Origin: an uncultured Anaerobiospirillum sp.
Lineage (GTDB): Bacteria; Pseudomonadota; Gammaproteobacteria; Enterobacterales; Succinivibrionaceae
Reading direction: 5' to 3'
DNA length: 64,000 nt
Assembly: GCA_944389615.1 (NCBI GenBank)
Contig: CALXNA010000001.1
Coordinates: forward strand, 62,001 to 126,000
The notes below the pieces were generated by a model, which searched no databases, had not been told where the DNA came from, and saw nothing but the letters and a program-made list of their open reading frames with translations. This document shows positions 11,701 through 19,666 of the stretch, piece after piece. The number at the start of each line of letters is the position of its first letter. The first letter of the stretch is position 1. The translations under genes and the position numbers were made by a program.

Positions 11701-14700
11701 ATTTCATAGCTGGGGCGGTCGGCCGACATGTAGTCGACGCTCAGATAGTTCTTATCGTGCAGCGCCAGCACCTGATCGACCATCAGGGCGCGCAGCGGCG
11801 TGATGACGACGCTCAGGCGCCCCGAGTAAAAGGAGCGATACCACGCCGGGCCTTGGAATAGTACCGACTTGCCGCCGCCGGTCGGCAGCGAAATCAGAGC
11901 ATCAGCGGTGCGCTTGAGCAAGGCCGGGAGCGCGGTCTTCTGATAGGAGCGCCACTCATGGCCCCCGATAAACATATGGGAGATGGCTCGCAGTGCCTTG
12001 CTCACCTCGAGCTTGCTCGCCTCACCCTCTCCAGCTAACAGCGCCAAGACCTTCTCGCCTTGCGCCTTGTTCAGGCGCAAGCTGCTCTCCGGCTGCAACG
12101 CCGTCAGCTGCGCCTGGGCGGTGCGCGCGGGATCACTCGAGGCTGGCTTCGGTTTAGGAGCTGACTCTGGAGCGGCGCTGATGGAGCTGGCCATGGCCTC
12201 AAGCGTCTGCAAGGCGCTGGTGGTGGCGTCGGAGTTCAGAGCAAAGAAGGGCTGGGCTTGCTCTTGGGCGCTGAACTTGGCTTCGCGGCTGGCAAAAGGC
12301 TTGAGATAGCGCAGCTCAAGTTGCACCGAGCTTAAGAGGGGCGCCTCGGTAGCTCTGAGCTCAAAGCCATCATTGAGGCTTGGCTCTAAGAGGTAGTACG
12401 TGCACTGCGGGCCAAAGTGGCGTGCCAGCTCCCCCATTAAGCCATGGAGCAAGACCAAGGCCCAAGCGCTGGGGCTCAGGGGCTGGAGTTCAACCTGCGG
12501 CAGGGCATTAAGGCCTAAGGTCGCAAAGCTCGGTGTCACGCCCTGCTGGTTGCTGGCCTCGGCTAAATCAAGGTGTGCACTGAGCTCAAGGCCATTGATG
12601 ACCACCATGGCCTCATCGGCCAGTACGCCTAGCTCGGGTGGGGCTTGAACTAAGTCTGAGCACAGAGCCTGTGGCAGCAGGGCACTGAGGCTCAGGAGCG
12701 TGGTTTTTGCTGCCAGCTGCGGATACTGCGCGCTGAGATAGGCCTGCAGCGGCGCTAGATCGCGCTCGTATTCGATGATGTAGTAGAGCGGTAGGTCGTG
12801 TGCCAGCTGGGCTAATAGCGCCACTTGGGTCGCAAAGTGGCGCGCGCGCAGGCGTGTGCTGTAGCGGCAGCGGGCGGCTAACAGCCCGGGATCGGCACTG
12901 CCTTGCTCTAAGTCGCGCGCTAAAGCGCTGCTGAGGCGCTCATCTGCGCTCTCCGCGCCTAAGGCGGCGCCGTGCGGCGGCTCGTTGGTGCTGACTAAGG
13001 TGAGCTTGATGGGCTCAGGCTCAAGCTTTAGGGTGTCACACGCGGCGGCGGCACTGAGCAGAGCGCCTAAGTTGCTCTGAGCTAAGGTATAGAGGCTGAT
13101 GGTGCCATCGCAGCTCCGCGTCGCGATGACGCGGCCTAGGTCAGGGCGGCCTTGGTCGGGCTGGGCACCATGGAGTTCCAGCAGGGCTTGCGAAGTCGGC
13201 GCGCTTAAGACATTGAGCTGCTCGGAGTATTGCTCTAAGGCCAGCGCCAGATCGGCGCGGCCATGCTGGTGGTAGTAGAGCGGGCTCAAGTGCTGCGCCA
13301 GTGGTTGCGGCACCAGACTTGCCGTCATGACCTCTGGGCGCAGGCCCACTAAGAGTAAGTGATAGGCGCTAAGCGCCTCAGCCGTCATCTGCTCTAACTC
13401 AGCGGCACTACAATGGGCCGCGACCGGATAGTGGGCGGCGTTTAAGTCCGCGGCGGTGACGATTAAGGCGGCCAGCGCAGCTTGGTCTGAGGCCAGCACT
13501 CCGGGCGCGCTCAGGGCGGCTGTAATGACCGGCGGTAAGGCACTTAGTGCCAATAGTGCCGGGGCGCCTTTGAGATGGGCGTGCAGCACTTCAGCTAAGG
13601 CCGGAGCGCGCGGCGCGATCGCAGCTACGGCCCCATAGAGCAAGAACTTGCCCGAGTGTGTGAAGTCGGCTGGACTTAAAGCCAGCGCCTCTGAGCGTTC
13701 CAGCCTAGCTTGAACTATTGATTGTAGATCGACTGTGGGATCAGGCGTGGCGCGTTCCGTCAGTGGTAGCAGCGGCGTGAGGGCCGCTAACGCCTCGGGC
13801 ACGGTGCCGACGATGAGGTAGGAGCTTAAGGTAGCAGGCAGATGCGCCACAGTGCAGCCCAAGTGATGGGCGAGGCCAATCTGATAGTCCCCGGCCCATG
13901 GCTGGACGCTCGGGGCGGCTTGATAGAGCTGGTGGGTAATCAGCTCCTTAAGGGGCGTCCACTCCGGCTCACTTAAGGTCGTGACTGCCGCTAAGAAGTC
14001 GTTGGGCGCGGCCGCCAGCAGCGCCGTGGTCAGCGCCGGGTGCGCTTCACGCAGCTTTGGTGTGCTCAGGGCACAGCATAAGGCTAAGACCGGATCCGTG
14101 GCGCTCAGACCCAAGAGCGCAAGGGCGTGCGTGGCCGCGGCAGTGCGCGCGGTACTCAGCTGCGCGCTAAGCGGCTGCAGTTCGCGCTGAGCCCAGTCAG
14201 CTGCGAGCGGACTGTGCGTGAACAGCGCGGCATGGGCAAGGCGCAGCGCTTGGGGCAGCAAGGTCAGCAGCGTGAGGCTCACCGGGTCATTAGGATCCAG
14301 CGCTAAGAGCTTAGACTCGGCGCTGAGCGCTTGGGTCAGCGCCTGAGCTAAGGCCGTGCGTAGCGCCTCATGCGCCTTAATGGGCGCAAGCCAAGCTTTG
14401 ACTTGCGGGGCATTGGGCCGGTCGATGATGAACTGCGCTAAGAGCGTGGCCACGAGCTCGAGCTCCGGAAGCTCATCGGGGTGGGTGATGAGCTGCTCAA
14501 ACTCGGCGCTGTGCTGGCCGATGCAGCGGGCGCAATACTTATGGTTGAGCAAGGTCAGCCAGTGCCACCCGTCAGGACTACCGAGCTGAGCGCCGACCAA
14601 GCCCTCAAGCAGCGCCCCTAAGACATTAGGCGCTCCGCCTAAGCTCGGGAGTTCTTGCGCCGCGCGCAAGCGCGCTCGCAGCTCTGAGGACAGCGTTCTC

Positions 14701-17132
14701 AATTGCGCTACCACCGCGGAGCTGACCTCCCTGACGCGCCGTCCTAAGACCATGAGATTGGTGATCACAAGGCCCAAGCGCTCCGGGCTCTCGGCAGTGG
14801 CAATGAGCTCGTGGTACAGATCGGGGTTGACGCTTAAGTTGAGCGTGATGAGCTGCTGCACCAGCGCAAGGTCGCTGCCGCTATAGGCGCTGAGGTTGGT
14901 GGCAAGTAAGGCATCGAGCAGGGCGTGCAGCTTCGGCCCGAGCTTAGGATCGAGCTTAGTCCCCAGCTGCTGGGCGCTGAGCTCCGGTAGCAGCGGTTCT
15001 AATTGATGCAGGCTGATGTGGCCTAAGGCGCGCGCCGGAATCAGGTCAAGGCAGCGCCGCCGCAAGTCGGGGGTGGTGGCATGGGTTAAGAGCGCCCCGC
15101 TCCATGTGCTGCTCTCTAAAGCTGCAGCCACCTGCTCTGGGCCGATAGCATCAACTAAGGTGAGCCATTGCTCTAAGTATTCAGGATGGGCGCTTAAGGC
15201 AGTTTTGCTCTCGGTGCAGGGCACAAGGAGCAGGCCTTGGGCTAAGCCCTGCAGTACGGTGTTAAGTTCCGGGCGGTCAGTTAACAAGTGGGCTAAGGCG
15301 GTGTGGTGCTGCAAGCAAGCACTGACCTGCTCAGCCATGGACTCCAGGGTGCGGGCGCCAAGGAGCGGCAGGGCGTCATGGGCGGCCGTCCAGAGCGGCA
15401 TCTGCTCAGGCTGCACTAAGAGCTCAGCGCACAGGGCGCTTAAGGCACTGAGAGCGCGAGTAGCGGTGACACTCGCGTCAGCAGCGCGCTCCTTTAACTG
15501 TGCGATGAGCTCGGCGCAGAGCGGCTGCGCTTTAAGGGTCGCCGCAAGGGCGCTGAGTACCTCGGGGGCGAGCGCTTGACCCAAGAACTCGGCCCATACC
15601 TGAGCGTCTGGCGTTGTCAGCTGGGCTAAGACCGCCGCTTGCTGCTCGTCAGCCAAGGCATTAAGGCCTGCCGCTAAGAGCTCAGGCTGCGTTTGCAAGA
15701 GCGCGTTGAGCCGCTCGGGGTGGAAGGTGAGATAGCTTTGGAGCAGGGACGGGGCGGCCTGATGCGGCGTGATTGCGTGCGCGGCCAGCTGGGCGCTACT
15801 GAGCTCCTCGGACACTACGGCCAGCTGGGCTGTGATCAACGGCTCAAGGGCAGTGAGGTCGGTGCAGCAGGTAAGCTCGGTGAGCCCATAGTTTAAGGCG
15901 ATGGCTACACGCTCAGGACTGAGCTCCAACTGTGGGGCCAGCGCCGTCAGCGTAAGCCGGGCGGTGCCATGTTGGGCCAAGGCCGCACAGCTGCGCTCAA
16001 AGTCAGCGTCGCGTTCAGGGTAGAGTAAGGAGAGCACTAAAGCTACGGCGGTGAGCCCGCCTAAGGGCGTAGCCTCCGGGCCTGCGAGCAGGGCATAGAC
16101 CACATCAAGGGCCGTGACGCGCGCGCTTACGCTGCTGTCCTCGGATAGGGCGGCGAGATAGTGCGCCCACAATTGGGCGTAGCTGAGATTCAGGCTGGGC
16201 GCCGGGCTGAGCGCCAGCTCATGGGCCGCAAGGTAGAGCACAATATCGGTAATGAGGTTGGGCTTAGCGCCGAGGCACGCGCTGATGGGCTGCTGCCGCA
16301 AGCTCGAACGCAGAGTCGAGATTTGCGCCACGATCGGGGTCGATAACGGTAGCTGGGCGCGCGGCGGCGGCAGCAAGCTGTCGGCGCGCAGCGCGTCGTA
16401 GCTTCCGCGCAAGCGCGCAGCCTGCGGTGTAGGCCCGGGCGTTACAGTGGCATTGAGAACATAGCGCCATGGGCTGTGGAGTAACAAGGCGCTGAGCTCA
16501 AAGCGCTGCTGGGGCAGGCTGGTATTGGCATTGACGTAGATAGCGCTTAAGGCGATAAGGTCAAGACAGGCGAGCGGCGCCGCGTGATAGGCGCGCAGCT
16601 GCTGGGCCAAAAAGTCGCCCAAGGGGGCGCTCAGATGCGGGCGCGCCAGCAGCGATGGGGCATGGCTGTGCTCGATAAAGCTCAGGTTATAGGCCCACAG
16701 TAGCGCCAAGAACTCGTACTTGCCCAAGGTGTTAACCGGGCGCACTTCCACCGCCATCAGGCTCTCGCCGCGCGGCATCAGCTCAAAGACCACCGCCTGC
16801 GGCAGCTTGAGCTCGAGCAAGGAGACGGCCGAGTCCGCCGCAAGGCTCTGCGGCAGGCAGGGCAAGGTAATTAAGGCGGAGCTGATGTCCTCGCTTGGGG
16901 TGTTGGGGCTCAGGCGCGTACGCTCGCGCGGGCTTAAGGCCACGAGCGGCGTGACGAGGCTATAGCCTGCCTTGAGCTGACCCAAATAGAGCGGGGGCAG
17001 CTCCTGCGGCAGCAAGGTACTGAGTTCTTGGGCGCGGACGGCGCCGCGGGCCGGTAAGTCGGCAAAAAGGGAGGGCGCAGGCTGCGTCAATTGAGCTGAC
17101 CGGGGATGAAGAGAACTCAATTGCTCGGGCAT
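5724..17132 (-). CDS. Giant RecQ-UvrD dual helicase protein, 3802 residues
   Basis: Residues 1-1720 are Leu/Ala/Glu-rich and probably an alpha-solenoid of unknown function. The SF2 RecQ-type core has Walker A PTGGGKS at 1750-1756, DEAH at 1859-1862 with CISQWGKEFRPDY, SATM, an acidic insertion of about 115 residues after the motif-IV strand, and motif VI EVGRAGRSQ near 2216. A linker carries five to six 10-residue Ala/Gly/Ser/Thr repeats (about 2645-2701). The SF1 UvrD/Rep-type core follows: Walker A AGPGSGKT at 2965-2972, DEFQD at 3079, GDINQSIYGF, MHKVKGLEYD and YVAYTRARK near 3595. Both motors keep their catalytic motifs, so a DNA translocase or unwinding role is likely. Shorter RecQ-UvrD fusions are known; this size is exceptional. 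The ATG at 17132 has GGTGAGG upstream. It is followed after 209 bp by its S1-bearing paralog. Repair, recombination or anti-mobile-element roles are possible but unproven. Confidence 0.92.
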   Translation of the reverse strand: MPEQLSSLHPRSAQLTQPAPSLFADLPARGAVRAQELSTLLPQELPPLYLGQLKAGYSLVTPLVALSPRERTRLSPNTPSEDISSALITLPCLPQSLAADSAVSLLELKLPQAVVFELMPRGESLMAVEVRPVNTLGKYEFLALLWAYNLSFIEHSHAPSLLARPHLSAPLGDFLAQQLRAYHAAPLACLDLIALSAIYVNANTSLPQQRFELSALLLHSPWRYVLNATVTPGPTPQAARLRGSYDALRADSLLPPPRAQLPLSTPIVAQISTLRSSLRQQPISACLGAKPNLITDIVLYLAAHELALSPAPSLNLSYAQLWAHYLAALSEDSSVSARVTALDVVYALLAGPEATPLGGLTAVALVLSLLYPERDADFERSCAALAQHGTARLTLTALAPQLELSPERVAIALNYGLTELTCCTDLTALEPLITAQLAVVSEELSSAQLAAHAITPHQAAPSLLQSYLTFHPERLNALLQTQPELLAAGLNALADEQQAAVLAQLTTPDAQVWAEFLGQALAPEVLSALAATLKAQPLCAELIAQLKERAADASVTATRALSALSALCAELLVQPEQMPLWTAAHDALPLLGARTLESMAEQVSACLQHHTALAHLLTDRPELNTVLQGLAQGLLLVPCTESKTALSAHPEYLEQWLTLVDAIGPEQVAAALESSTWSGALLTHATTPDLRRRCLDLIPARALGHISLHQLEPLLPELSAQQLGTKLDPKLGPKLHALLDALLATNLSAYSGSDLALVQQLITLNLSVNPDLYHELIATAESPERLGLVITNLMVLGRRVREVSSAVVAQLRTLSSELRARLRAAQELPSLGGAPNVLGALLEGLVGAQLGSPDGWHWLTLLNHKYCARCIGQHSAEFEQLITHPDELPELELVATLLAQFIIDRPNAPQVKAWLAPIKAHEALRTALAQALTQALSAESKLLALDPNDPVSLTLLTLLPQALRLAHAALFTHSPLAADWAQRELQPLSAQLSTARTAAATHALALLGLSATDPVLALCCALSTPKLREAHPALTTALLAAAPNDFLAAVTTLSEPEWTPLKELITHQLYQAAPSVQPWAGDYQIGLAHHLGCTVAHLPATLSSYLIVGTVPEALAALTPLLPLTERATPDPTVDLQSIVQARLERSEALALSPADFTHSGKFLLYGAVAAIAPRAPALAEVLHAHLKGAPALLALSALPPVITAALSAPGVLASDQAALAALIVTAADLNAAHYPVAAHCSAAELEQMTAEALSAYHLLLVGLRPEVMTASLVPQPLAQHLSPLYYHQHGRADLALALEQYSEQLNVLSAPTSQALLELHGAQPDQGRPDLGRVIATRSCDGTISLYTLAQSNLGALLSAAAACDTLKLEPEPIKLTLVSTNEPPHGAALGAESADERLSSALARDLEQGSADPGLLAARCRYSTRLRARHFATQVALLAQLAHDLPLYYIIEYERDLAPLQAYLSAQYPQLAAKTTLLSLSALLPQALCSDLVQAPPELGVLADEAMVVINGLELSAHLDLAEASNQQGVTPSFATLGLNALPQVELQPLSPSAWALVLLHGLMGELARHFGPQCTYYLLEPSLNDGFELRATEAPLLSSVQLELRYLKPFASREAKFSAQEQAQPFFALNSDATTSALQTLEAMASSISAAPESAPKPKPASSDPARTAQAQLTALQPESSLRLNKAQGEKVLALLAGEGEASKLEVSKALRAISHMFIGGHEWRSYQKTALPALLKRTADALISLPTGGGKSVLFQGPAWYRSFYSGRLSVVITPLRALMVDQVLALHDKNYLSVDYMSADRPSYEMRQVMERVRSGVTTLLYITPERLRSRYFVKLLKERYEQDGKQGEYFIFDEAHCISQWGKEFRPDYIYAAKLIAELRAEYDFSVVMCSATMTTQVITDLEQYLRPNHLLLGEIGTNYNPIRPHIGLSTQQVPSDLNARVAAIITFIRSQHIDFAQSRMLIFCQLRHSTEDVCLALESYVEHLHYLYRYQQRHPGLTFEPVPLTEVLARLNDQPAPLFESESDNQAERAQHSAQEQEDLSDAASTSLGAEAEVQDNERYGQVSSLDELFDPEAKEPASSTFTYAPHELCCDLTNIPADDPLLQLKGHVGFFHAQMSARAREHVFTRYKENDARVIAAQVKNRHALWFNDNVASLERGAATEQSMLTSNQPLYVLCSTKAFGMGMDLPNIHYVLHATPSGVFEDYLQEVGRAGRSQAQYEAAFPLDPATGARALLPAICLYHQEDFDQAMERLNKSLISWDQIMLADELVRAYVARFGPLPEAVTTPVVVPSDLFARSVEQVLTPSDPENISNKAMAHNSTLLFYHLEDMGRIKLGFRAPCPLQLTLHRPRFTKIWEALQEPNAVLTFAYNDELHAGSNERSDARLEWATRCVMVVLHAQLSNFDAAYHGHEDEDITPVRATNEPELSAATDLPEQVALIFDLQYFLQQCNHNAPLKQRLTLASTVNALIELMAAGALTLHLPFSLSFNLGQGADYPRRFNQAEVQYYLSKYETVPALSAPVLPHLNLTLRLGLTILERSYEHYCAQPPTADDQGLAFTNQWLLRTLRELLEPYAQDLATTGFTNPPVPWVSSRKRDLNYYLEHHLLPDVTAGVSALLQLMPQVKLTKVTPEQGAGASGAGTSGTSTASAGTSGTSTASAGTSGASTASAGTSGASTASAGTSGASTAGAGTSGEGALIVKTWSDAFYLMLDLLYEDSWRLLTELNRTSGLNPVTTTAVTFASLAQGASTPEPTITVPSILSNWAELVFALGLRHESSEALLNNYELTLARNHARAWFQELKSELSTYSYFQKLLSLLQAIGLVRHSALISYGYELTLTAESVSLALDSASGIESPFFQRKQNFEALAQFKRARLALMQVYCQEVPDAKRRLFIEEFFKSKDYGDYIKHIGNFSDANSSILSEITASNLALAEEQLRANPEQWAVYQSPADLSLNVMAGPGSGKTHLLALRCVRLIYHDHVAPEAVLILAYNRAVVVELKTRLDRLFTNLGLRKIGRKLAIFTFHSLAKVCLGSELNELDPQDWECTLIARLKAQPQLFIKRFAALRYIMIDEFQDITHARLELLHLLKQCYLTPLYLFTIGDINQSIYGFNRVANMLQDPSAQAATGYQPNSKPTLSAAEYAACLGPEPYYRDLQRLFEPSTMSLKLNYRSFPQILARAAPYALNPNYTSCSAPLLTRYAPQDVGYCALFDVTAAAAQRAQHGTGKLRAWEQDLGNILRFVHQRNEQAQVLAREAAAQLGLQDSEASARYEQLIFAAAALSANSAAAQKDHPDTAHERPPQVPRPQSADELLLQSKYRRVESIALFFRTNNEVYRALAQIRALPEEALAEVEIRLQSASSVALWREREFYALCHFIKRLGTEKLNLSTQLMLTKEQSTGLALAHLEDLSLEQLYAQLTTYAQRDAAQALKLLTQSLMARYPNWDQVRLDMAYCLALSFSATMMTGLDYTWADLYEYYTDLLSKDDGGQCYKLYESMARHHLVAQKRVSLTLSTMHKVKGLEYDMVIIPPSSADLPLMQHDYVRAEPNQLRFEPNRYYSYEQALSAAQSLSLGQDEQADLAEERCLYYVAYTRARKFLYVYYGERERALDAQTRYLNPENTVLWSENDDSLDNYVISFNATAARSGANDYLARMVKPHDAVLLVAQGEQCYIQHQAASPYGAPWFTIGRLSQKSKLRAQMLTHHVNYLSGLFINNIVAWTYEDTVQSDIKRLQEALAEQGQLDLEEAEPDLSDPQVRASLAHSLNLTLYASYWAPETRARGYCYLVTLAGRGTPH
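9031..9200. repeat. 30-bp in-frame minisatellite (about 5.6 copies)
   Basis: The unit CCTGAGGTGCCTGCGCTTGC plus ten more bases is repeated head to tail from 9031 to about 9200 with single-base differences. It lies in frame in the giant helicase gene and encodes a 10-residue Ala/Gly/Ser/Thr repeat between the RecQ and UvrD halves, probably a flexible linker that can change length. Confidence 0.9.
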
Positions 17133-17261
17133 AGGGCCTCACCAAGAAACAAAACCAACTGACACCACGACCGCCGGGGACGGGCTCTCATCATTGTCCG
17201 CTAAACATGGCCAAAGCTCAAGCTACCGGCGGCGCAGCGCGGTCTCCAAGAAGTGTTGGCC

Positions 17262-17304
17262 CTAAAACAGCGCTGCCTCAAATCCGCGGGGAGTTTGAGG
17301 CAGC
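17262..17304 (-). terminator. Rho-independent terminator after galU
   Basis: GCTGCCTCAAA (17272-17282) pairs with TTTGAGGCAGC (17294-17304), an 11-bp stem with an 11-nt loop. On the minus strand it is followed by TGTTTTAG. It sits just past the galU stop and before the giant helicase gene, so the two are probably transcribed separately. Confidence 0.75.
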
Positions 17305-17331
17305 AGGAAGCGCATGGGCGGTGAGCTCAGC

Positions 17332-18258
17332 TTAGGCTTGGGGCTCGAGCTCGGCTAAGCGCTTCTTTAAGAAGGCCACGATGTGCGGGCCAATGTCAGG
17401 GTGGCGGATGGCGGCATCGATAAAGGTCTCGGCATAGCCTTCCTTATTGCCACAGTCGTGGCTGCGCCCGACGACTTCGTAGGCGTTGACGCTTTCGATG
17501 TTCATGAGCAGATCGATGGTATCGGTCAGCTGGAACTCGCCTCCGGCGCCTAGCGGCGTGCGCTTGAACAGCGGCCAAATCTCTGCAGGCAAGACATAGC
17601 GGCCCACCACCGCGTAATCCGAGGGCGCCTCCATCACCGCAGGCTTTTCAACGATACTCTTGATCGGGACATCTTCGCCCGGTTTAATGTCGGCGCCACT
17701 TAAGTCCACGATGCCGTAGGAGATGACGTCCTCGTGCGGGACGCGCTCGACCATGATTTGGGCGATGCCGGTCTCCTCAAAGCGCTTGACCATCGCAGCG
17801 AGGTTGGTGGTGTGCGGATCGGCTAAGTGGGTATCGATGACGACATCAGGCAAGAGCACGGCGAAAGGATTCTTGCCGACAATCGGATAGGCACACATGA
17901 TGGCATGGGCCAAGCCCTTGGCTTCACCTTGGCGCACATGCATGATGGTGACATCCTTGGGGATGATGTTTTGTACTTCCAACAAGAGCTGGCGCTTGAC
18001 GCGCTTTTCTAAGGTGGCCTCAAGCTCGAAGGAGGTGTCGAAGTGGTTCTCGATCGCGTTTTTAGAGGAGTGGGTGACTAAGACGATGTTCTTGATGCCA
18101 GCGGCTACGGCTTCGTTGACCACGTATTGGATCAAGGGGCGATCGACGAGGGGCATCATTTCCTTAGGGATGGCCTTGGTGGCAGGTAAGAGGCGCGTTC
18201 CCAGTCCCGCAACTGGAATAATGGCATACTTGATGTTGCCATAATTCATGTCAGGCAT
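17332..18258 (-). CDS. galU: UTP--glucose-1-phosphate uridylyltransferase
   Basis: Makes UDP-glucose from UTP and glucose-1-phosphate for cell-envelope polysaccharides. The N-terminus has the nucleotidyltransferase signature [27 protein letters not shown] (here [20 protein letters not shown]), then [24 protein letters not shown] and VEKPA. The length of about 308 residues is normal for GalU. I place the start at ATG 18258 because AAGGA lies about 10 nt upstream; an in-frame GTG at 18288 would add ten residues that the family lacks. It is followed by its own terminator. Confidence 0.95.
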   Translation of the reverse strand: MPDMNYGNIKYAIIPVAGLGTRLLPATKAIPKEMMPLVDRPLIQYVVNEAVAAGIKNIVLVTHSSKNAIENHFDTSFELEATLEKRVKRQLLLEVQNIIPKDVTIMHVRQGEAKGLAHAIMCAYPIVGKNPFAVLLPDVVIDTHLADPHTTNLAAMVKRFEETGIAQIMVERVPHEDVISYGIVDLSGADIKPGEDVPIKSIVEKPAVMEAPSDYAVVGRYVLPAEIWPLFKRTPLGAGGEFQLTDTIDLLMNIESVNAYEVVGRSHDCGNKEGYAETFIDAAIRHPDIGPHIVAFLKKRLAELEPQA

Positions 18259-18437
18259 AGCTTGCAAATCCTTTTTTACGACAATCACATCACACGCATG
18301 CTGCCACCTCTGATGAAGGCGCTAAGCCTGATGGGCAGCCGTTTGCAGCGCTTTAACCACAGTACCGCGCCCGGCGGCGCTTTGCAAGAAGGTCGCCCTA
18401 AATAATGGGGGTGAGGCACAAATTTGGTCACCGCGCC

Positions 18438-18477
18438 GTCGGCGTGGCCGACGCCGTGCCCGCAGGCTCCGCCTGCG
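18438..18477. other. Two adjacent GC hairpins
   Basis: GTCGGC-GTG-GCCGAC (18438-18452) and CGCAGGC-TCC-GCCTGCG (18461-18477) lie between galU and the Lys/Ala-rich gene, just after that gene's second in-frame stop. They could terminate or protect the minus-strand transcript. There is no T-run. Apart from them the 18259-18482 gap holds nothing I recognise. Confidence 0.4.
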
Positions 18478-18566
18478 CTCCTTTACTCCGCTGGCGGGGC
18501 GTTCATCTTGCTGCTGCCCGTCTTGCTGCTGGTTGTCTTCTTGCGGGCAGGCTTTGGGGCTGCGGC

Positions 18567-18788
18567 CTATGCGACGGCAGCCTTCTTGCGGGCAGGCTTG
18601 GTGGTTGCGGTCTCGGCGGTGATCGCCTTCTTGCGCGGAGCTGTGGCGATGGCTTGGTTGAGCTGGGCGCAGTCATCAACCAGCTCCTGCCTGATGCGTT
18701 CGACGCTGGAGAGCACATGGGTTTCAACCGTATCAACCGCCCGTAAGAAGCTCTGGCAATCGTGGGTATCATTAAAATGCTTGGACAC
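18567..18788 (-). CDS. Short Lys/Ala-rich-tailed protein, possibly interrupted by an amber codon
   Basis: 73 residues: a helical, acidic first part (MSKHFNDTHDCQSFLRAVDT at the N-terminus) and a basic tail with KPARKK. The GTG start at 18788 overlaps the upstream 59-residue gene by 17 nt. A TAG at 18569-18567 ends the frame, but the same frame continues for 27 codons of the same composition, including a second KPARKK, to TAA at 18483. The full frame would be about 101 residues. The tail resembles histone-H1-like or AlgP-like proteins only in composition; the first part is loosely phasin-like. Function unknown. It may be a recently truncated gene, amber read-through or a base error. Confidence 0.5.
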   Translation of the reverse strand: MSKHFNDTHDCQSFLRAVDTVETHVLSSVERIRQELVDDCAQLNQAIATAPRKKAITAETATTKPARKKAAVA

Positions 18789-18951
18789 TGTCAGCTAAGT
18801 CTTCTTCGTGCTGGTGCTCGGCTAACACCATTTGCTGTTCGCCATTGGGCTTGATTACCACGTACTGCACCATGGTACGCATGACCACTTGGTCACCGGG
18901 TTTGAAGTTGAGTAACTGGAGGTTGGGAGCCTTGCGTGTGGACTTGCTCAT
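18772..18951 (-). CDS. Small conserved-looking protein, 59 residues
   Basis: ATG at 18951 has an excellent AGGAG 6 nt upstream, directly after yciB. The protein begins MSKSTRKAPNLQLLNFKPGD and continues with VVMRTMVQYVVIKPNGEQ, suggesting a small beta-barrel. The FKPGDQVVMRT stretch is faintly like YodC/DUF2158 proteins, but I do not claim the family. It overlaps the next gene and is probably co-transcribed with yciB. Function unknown. Confidence 0.6.
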   Translation of the reverse strand: MSKSTRKAPNLQLLNFKPGDQVVMRTMVQYVVIKPNGEQQMVLAEHQHEEDLADSVQAF

Positions 18952-18968
18952 ATCTCTCCTGTCGGCCG

Positions 18969-19613
18969 CTACTTGTCCTTGGCCTCAAACTCAGAGGCGC
19001 TTTTGTCGGCAGGTACGGCCTTGGCGTTATCTTCTTTGAAGGCGCTCAGCATCTCCGGGTAGCGGCGCATCAAAATCAAGATCACGGCGATGGAGAAGAC
19101 GAAGTTTAGGATGGCGTTACCAAAGGTCTTGTAGTCGACCCAGAGCGACTCGGCGCTCTTAGCGTCGATGCCAAAGAGGGCAGGCAGATAGAAGGCGATG
19201 ATGACGTTGAGCCCGGCGGCAAAGATGAAGTAGCACATAAAGGAGGTGCCGAGCTTGAGCCAGATGTGCTCAGGTAGCGGGATCTCTTTACCAAAGAGGT
19301 AGGCAAAAGGATTGCGGTGTACCACGTGCTGGCAGATGAAGATGGTGGCCGCCAAGATGAGATTGACTACCGTGACCTTCCACTTGATGATGATCGGGTC
19401 ATTGAGCAAGATGGTCGGCACGCCAAAGAGCAGCACCGCGGCGGTTAAGAAGACCTGCATGCGCGAGGCCTTGTGGTAGAGCACGTATTGCACAGCAAAG
19501 GAGACAAGGCAGCACGCGATAATGACGCCGGTCGCTAAGATCAGGTCTGAGGACAGACGGTAGGTGATGAAGAAGGCTAAGGCTGGGGTGAAGTCAAGAA
19601 TCTTGGCAAGCAT
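18969..19613 (-). CDS. yciB: Inner membrane septation protein YciB (IspZ)
   Basis: 214 residues with five to six hydrophobic segments. The typical N-terminus LAKILDFTPALAFFITYR, the central NPFAYLFGKEIPLPEHIW region and the C-terminal WVDYKTFGNAILNFVFSIAV match the YciB/septation protein A family, which contributes to cell-envelope integrity and division. The C-terminal tail after about residue 185 is charged and longer than in E. coli (179 residues). ATG 19613 has GGGAG upstream. It lies between umuC and the 59-residue gene with short gaps. Confidence 0.93.
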   Translation of the reverse strand: MLAKILDFTPALAFFITYRLSSDLILATGVIIACCLVSFAVQYVLYHKASRMQVFLTAAVLLFGVPTILLNDPIIIKWKVTVVNLILAATIFICQHVVHRNPFAYLFGKEIPLPEHIWLKLGTSFMCYFIFAAGLNVIIAFYLPALFGIDAKSAESLWVDYKTFGNAILNFVFSIAVILILMRRYPEMLSAFKEDNAKAVPADKSASEFEAKDK

Positions 19614-19666
19614 GCGAGGCGCTCCCTTGTTATGCCACGGGCCCCATTATGCCAAAGAAGTGCGAG

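Noticed and set aside
18424..18798. Plus-strand hydrophobic frame of 124 residues
   Set aside because: Antisense of the Lys/Ala-rich minus-strand gene; Lys/Ala codons read backwards give Leu/Gly/Ala-rich false membrane proteins. No ribosome site.
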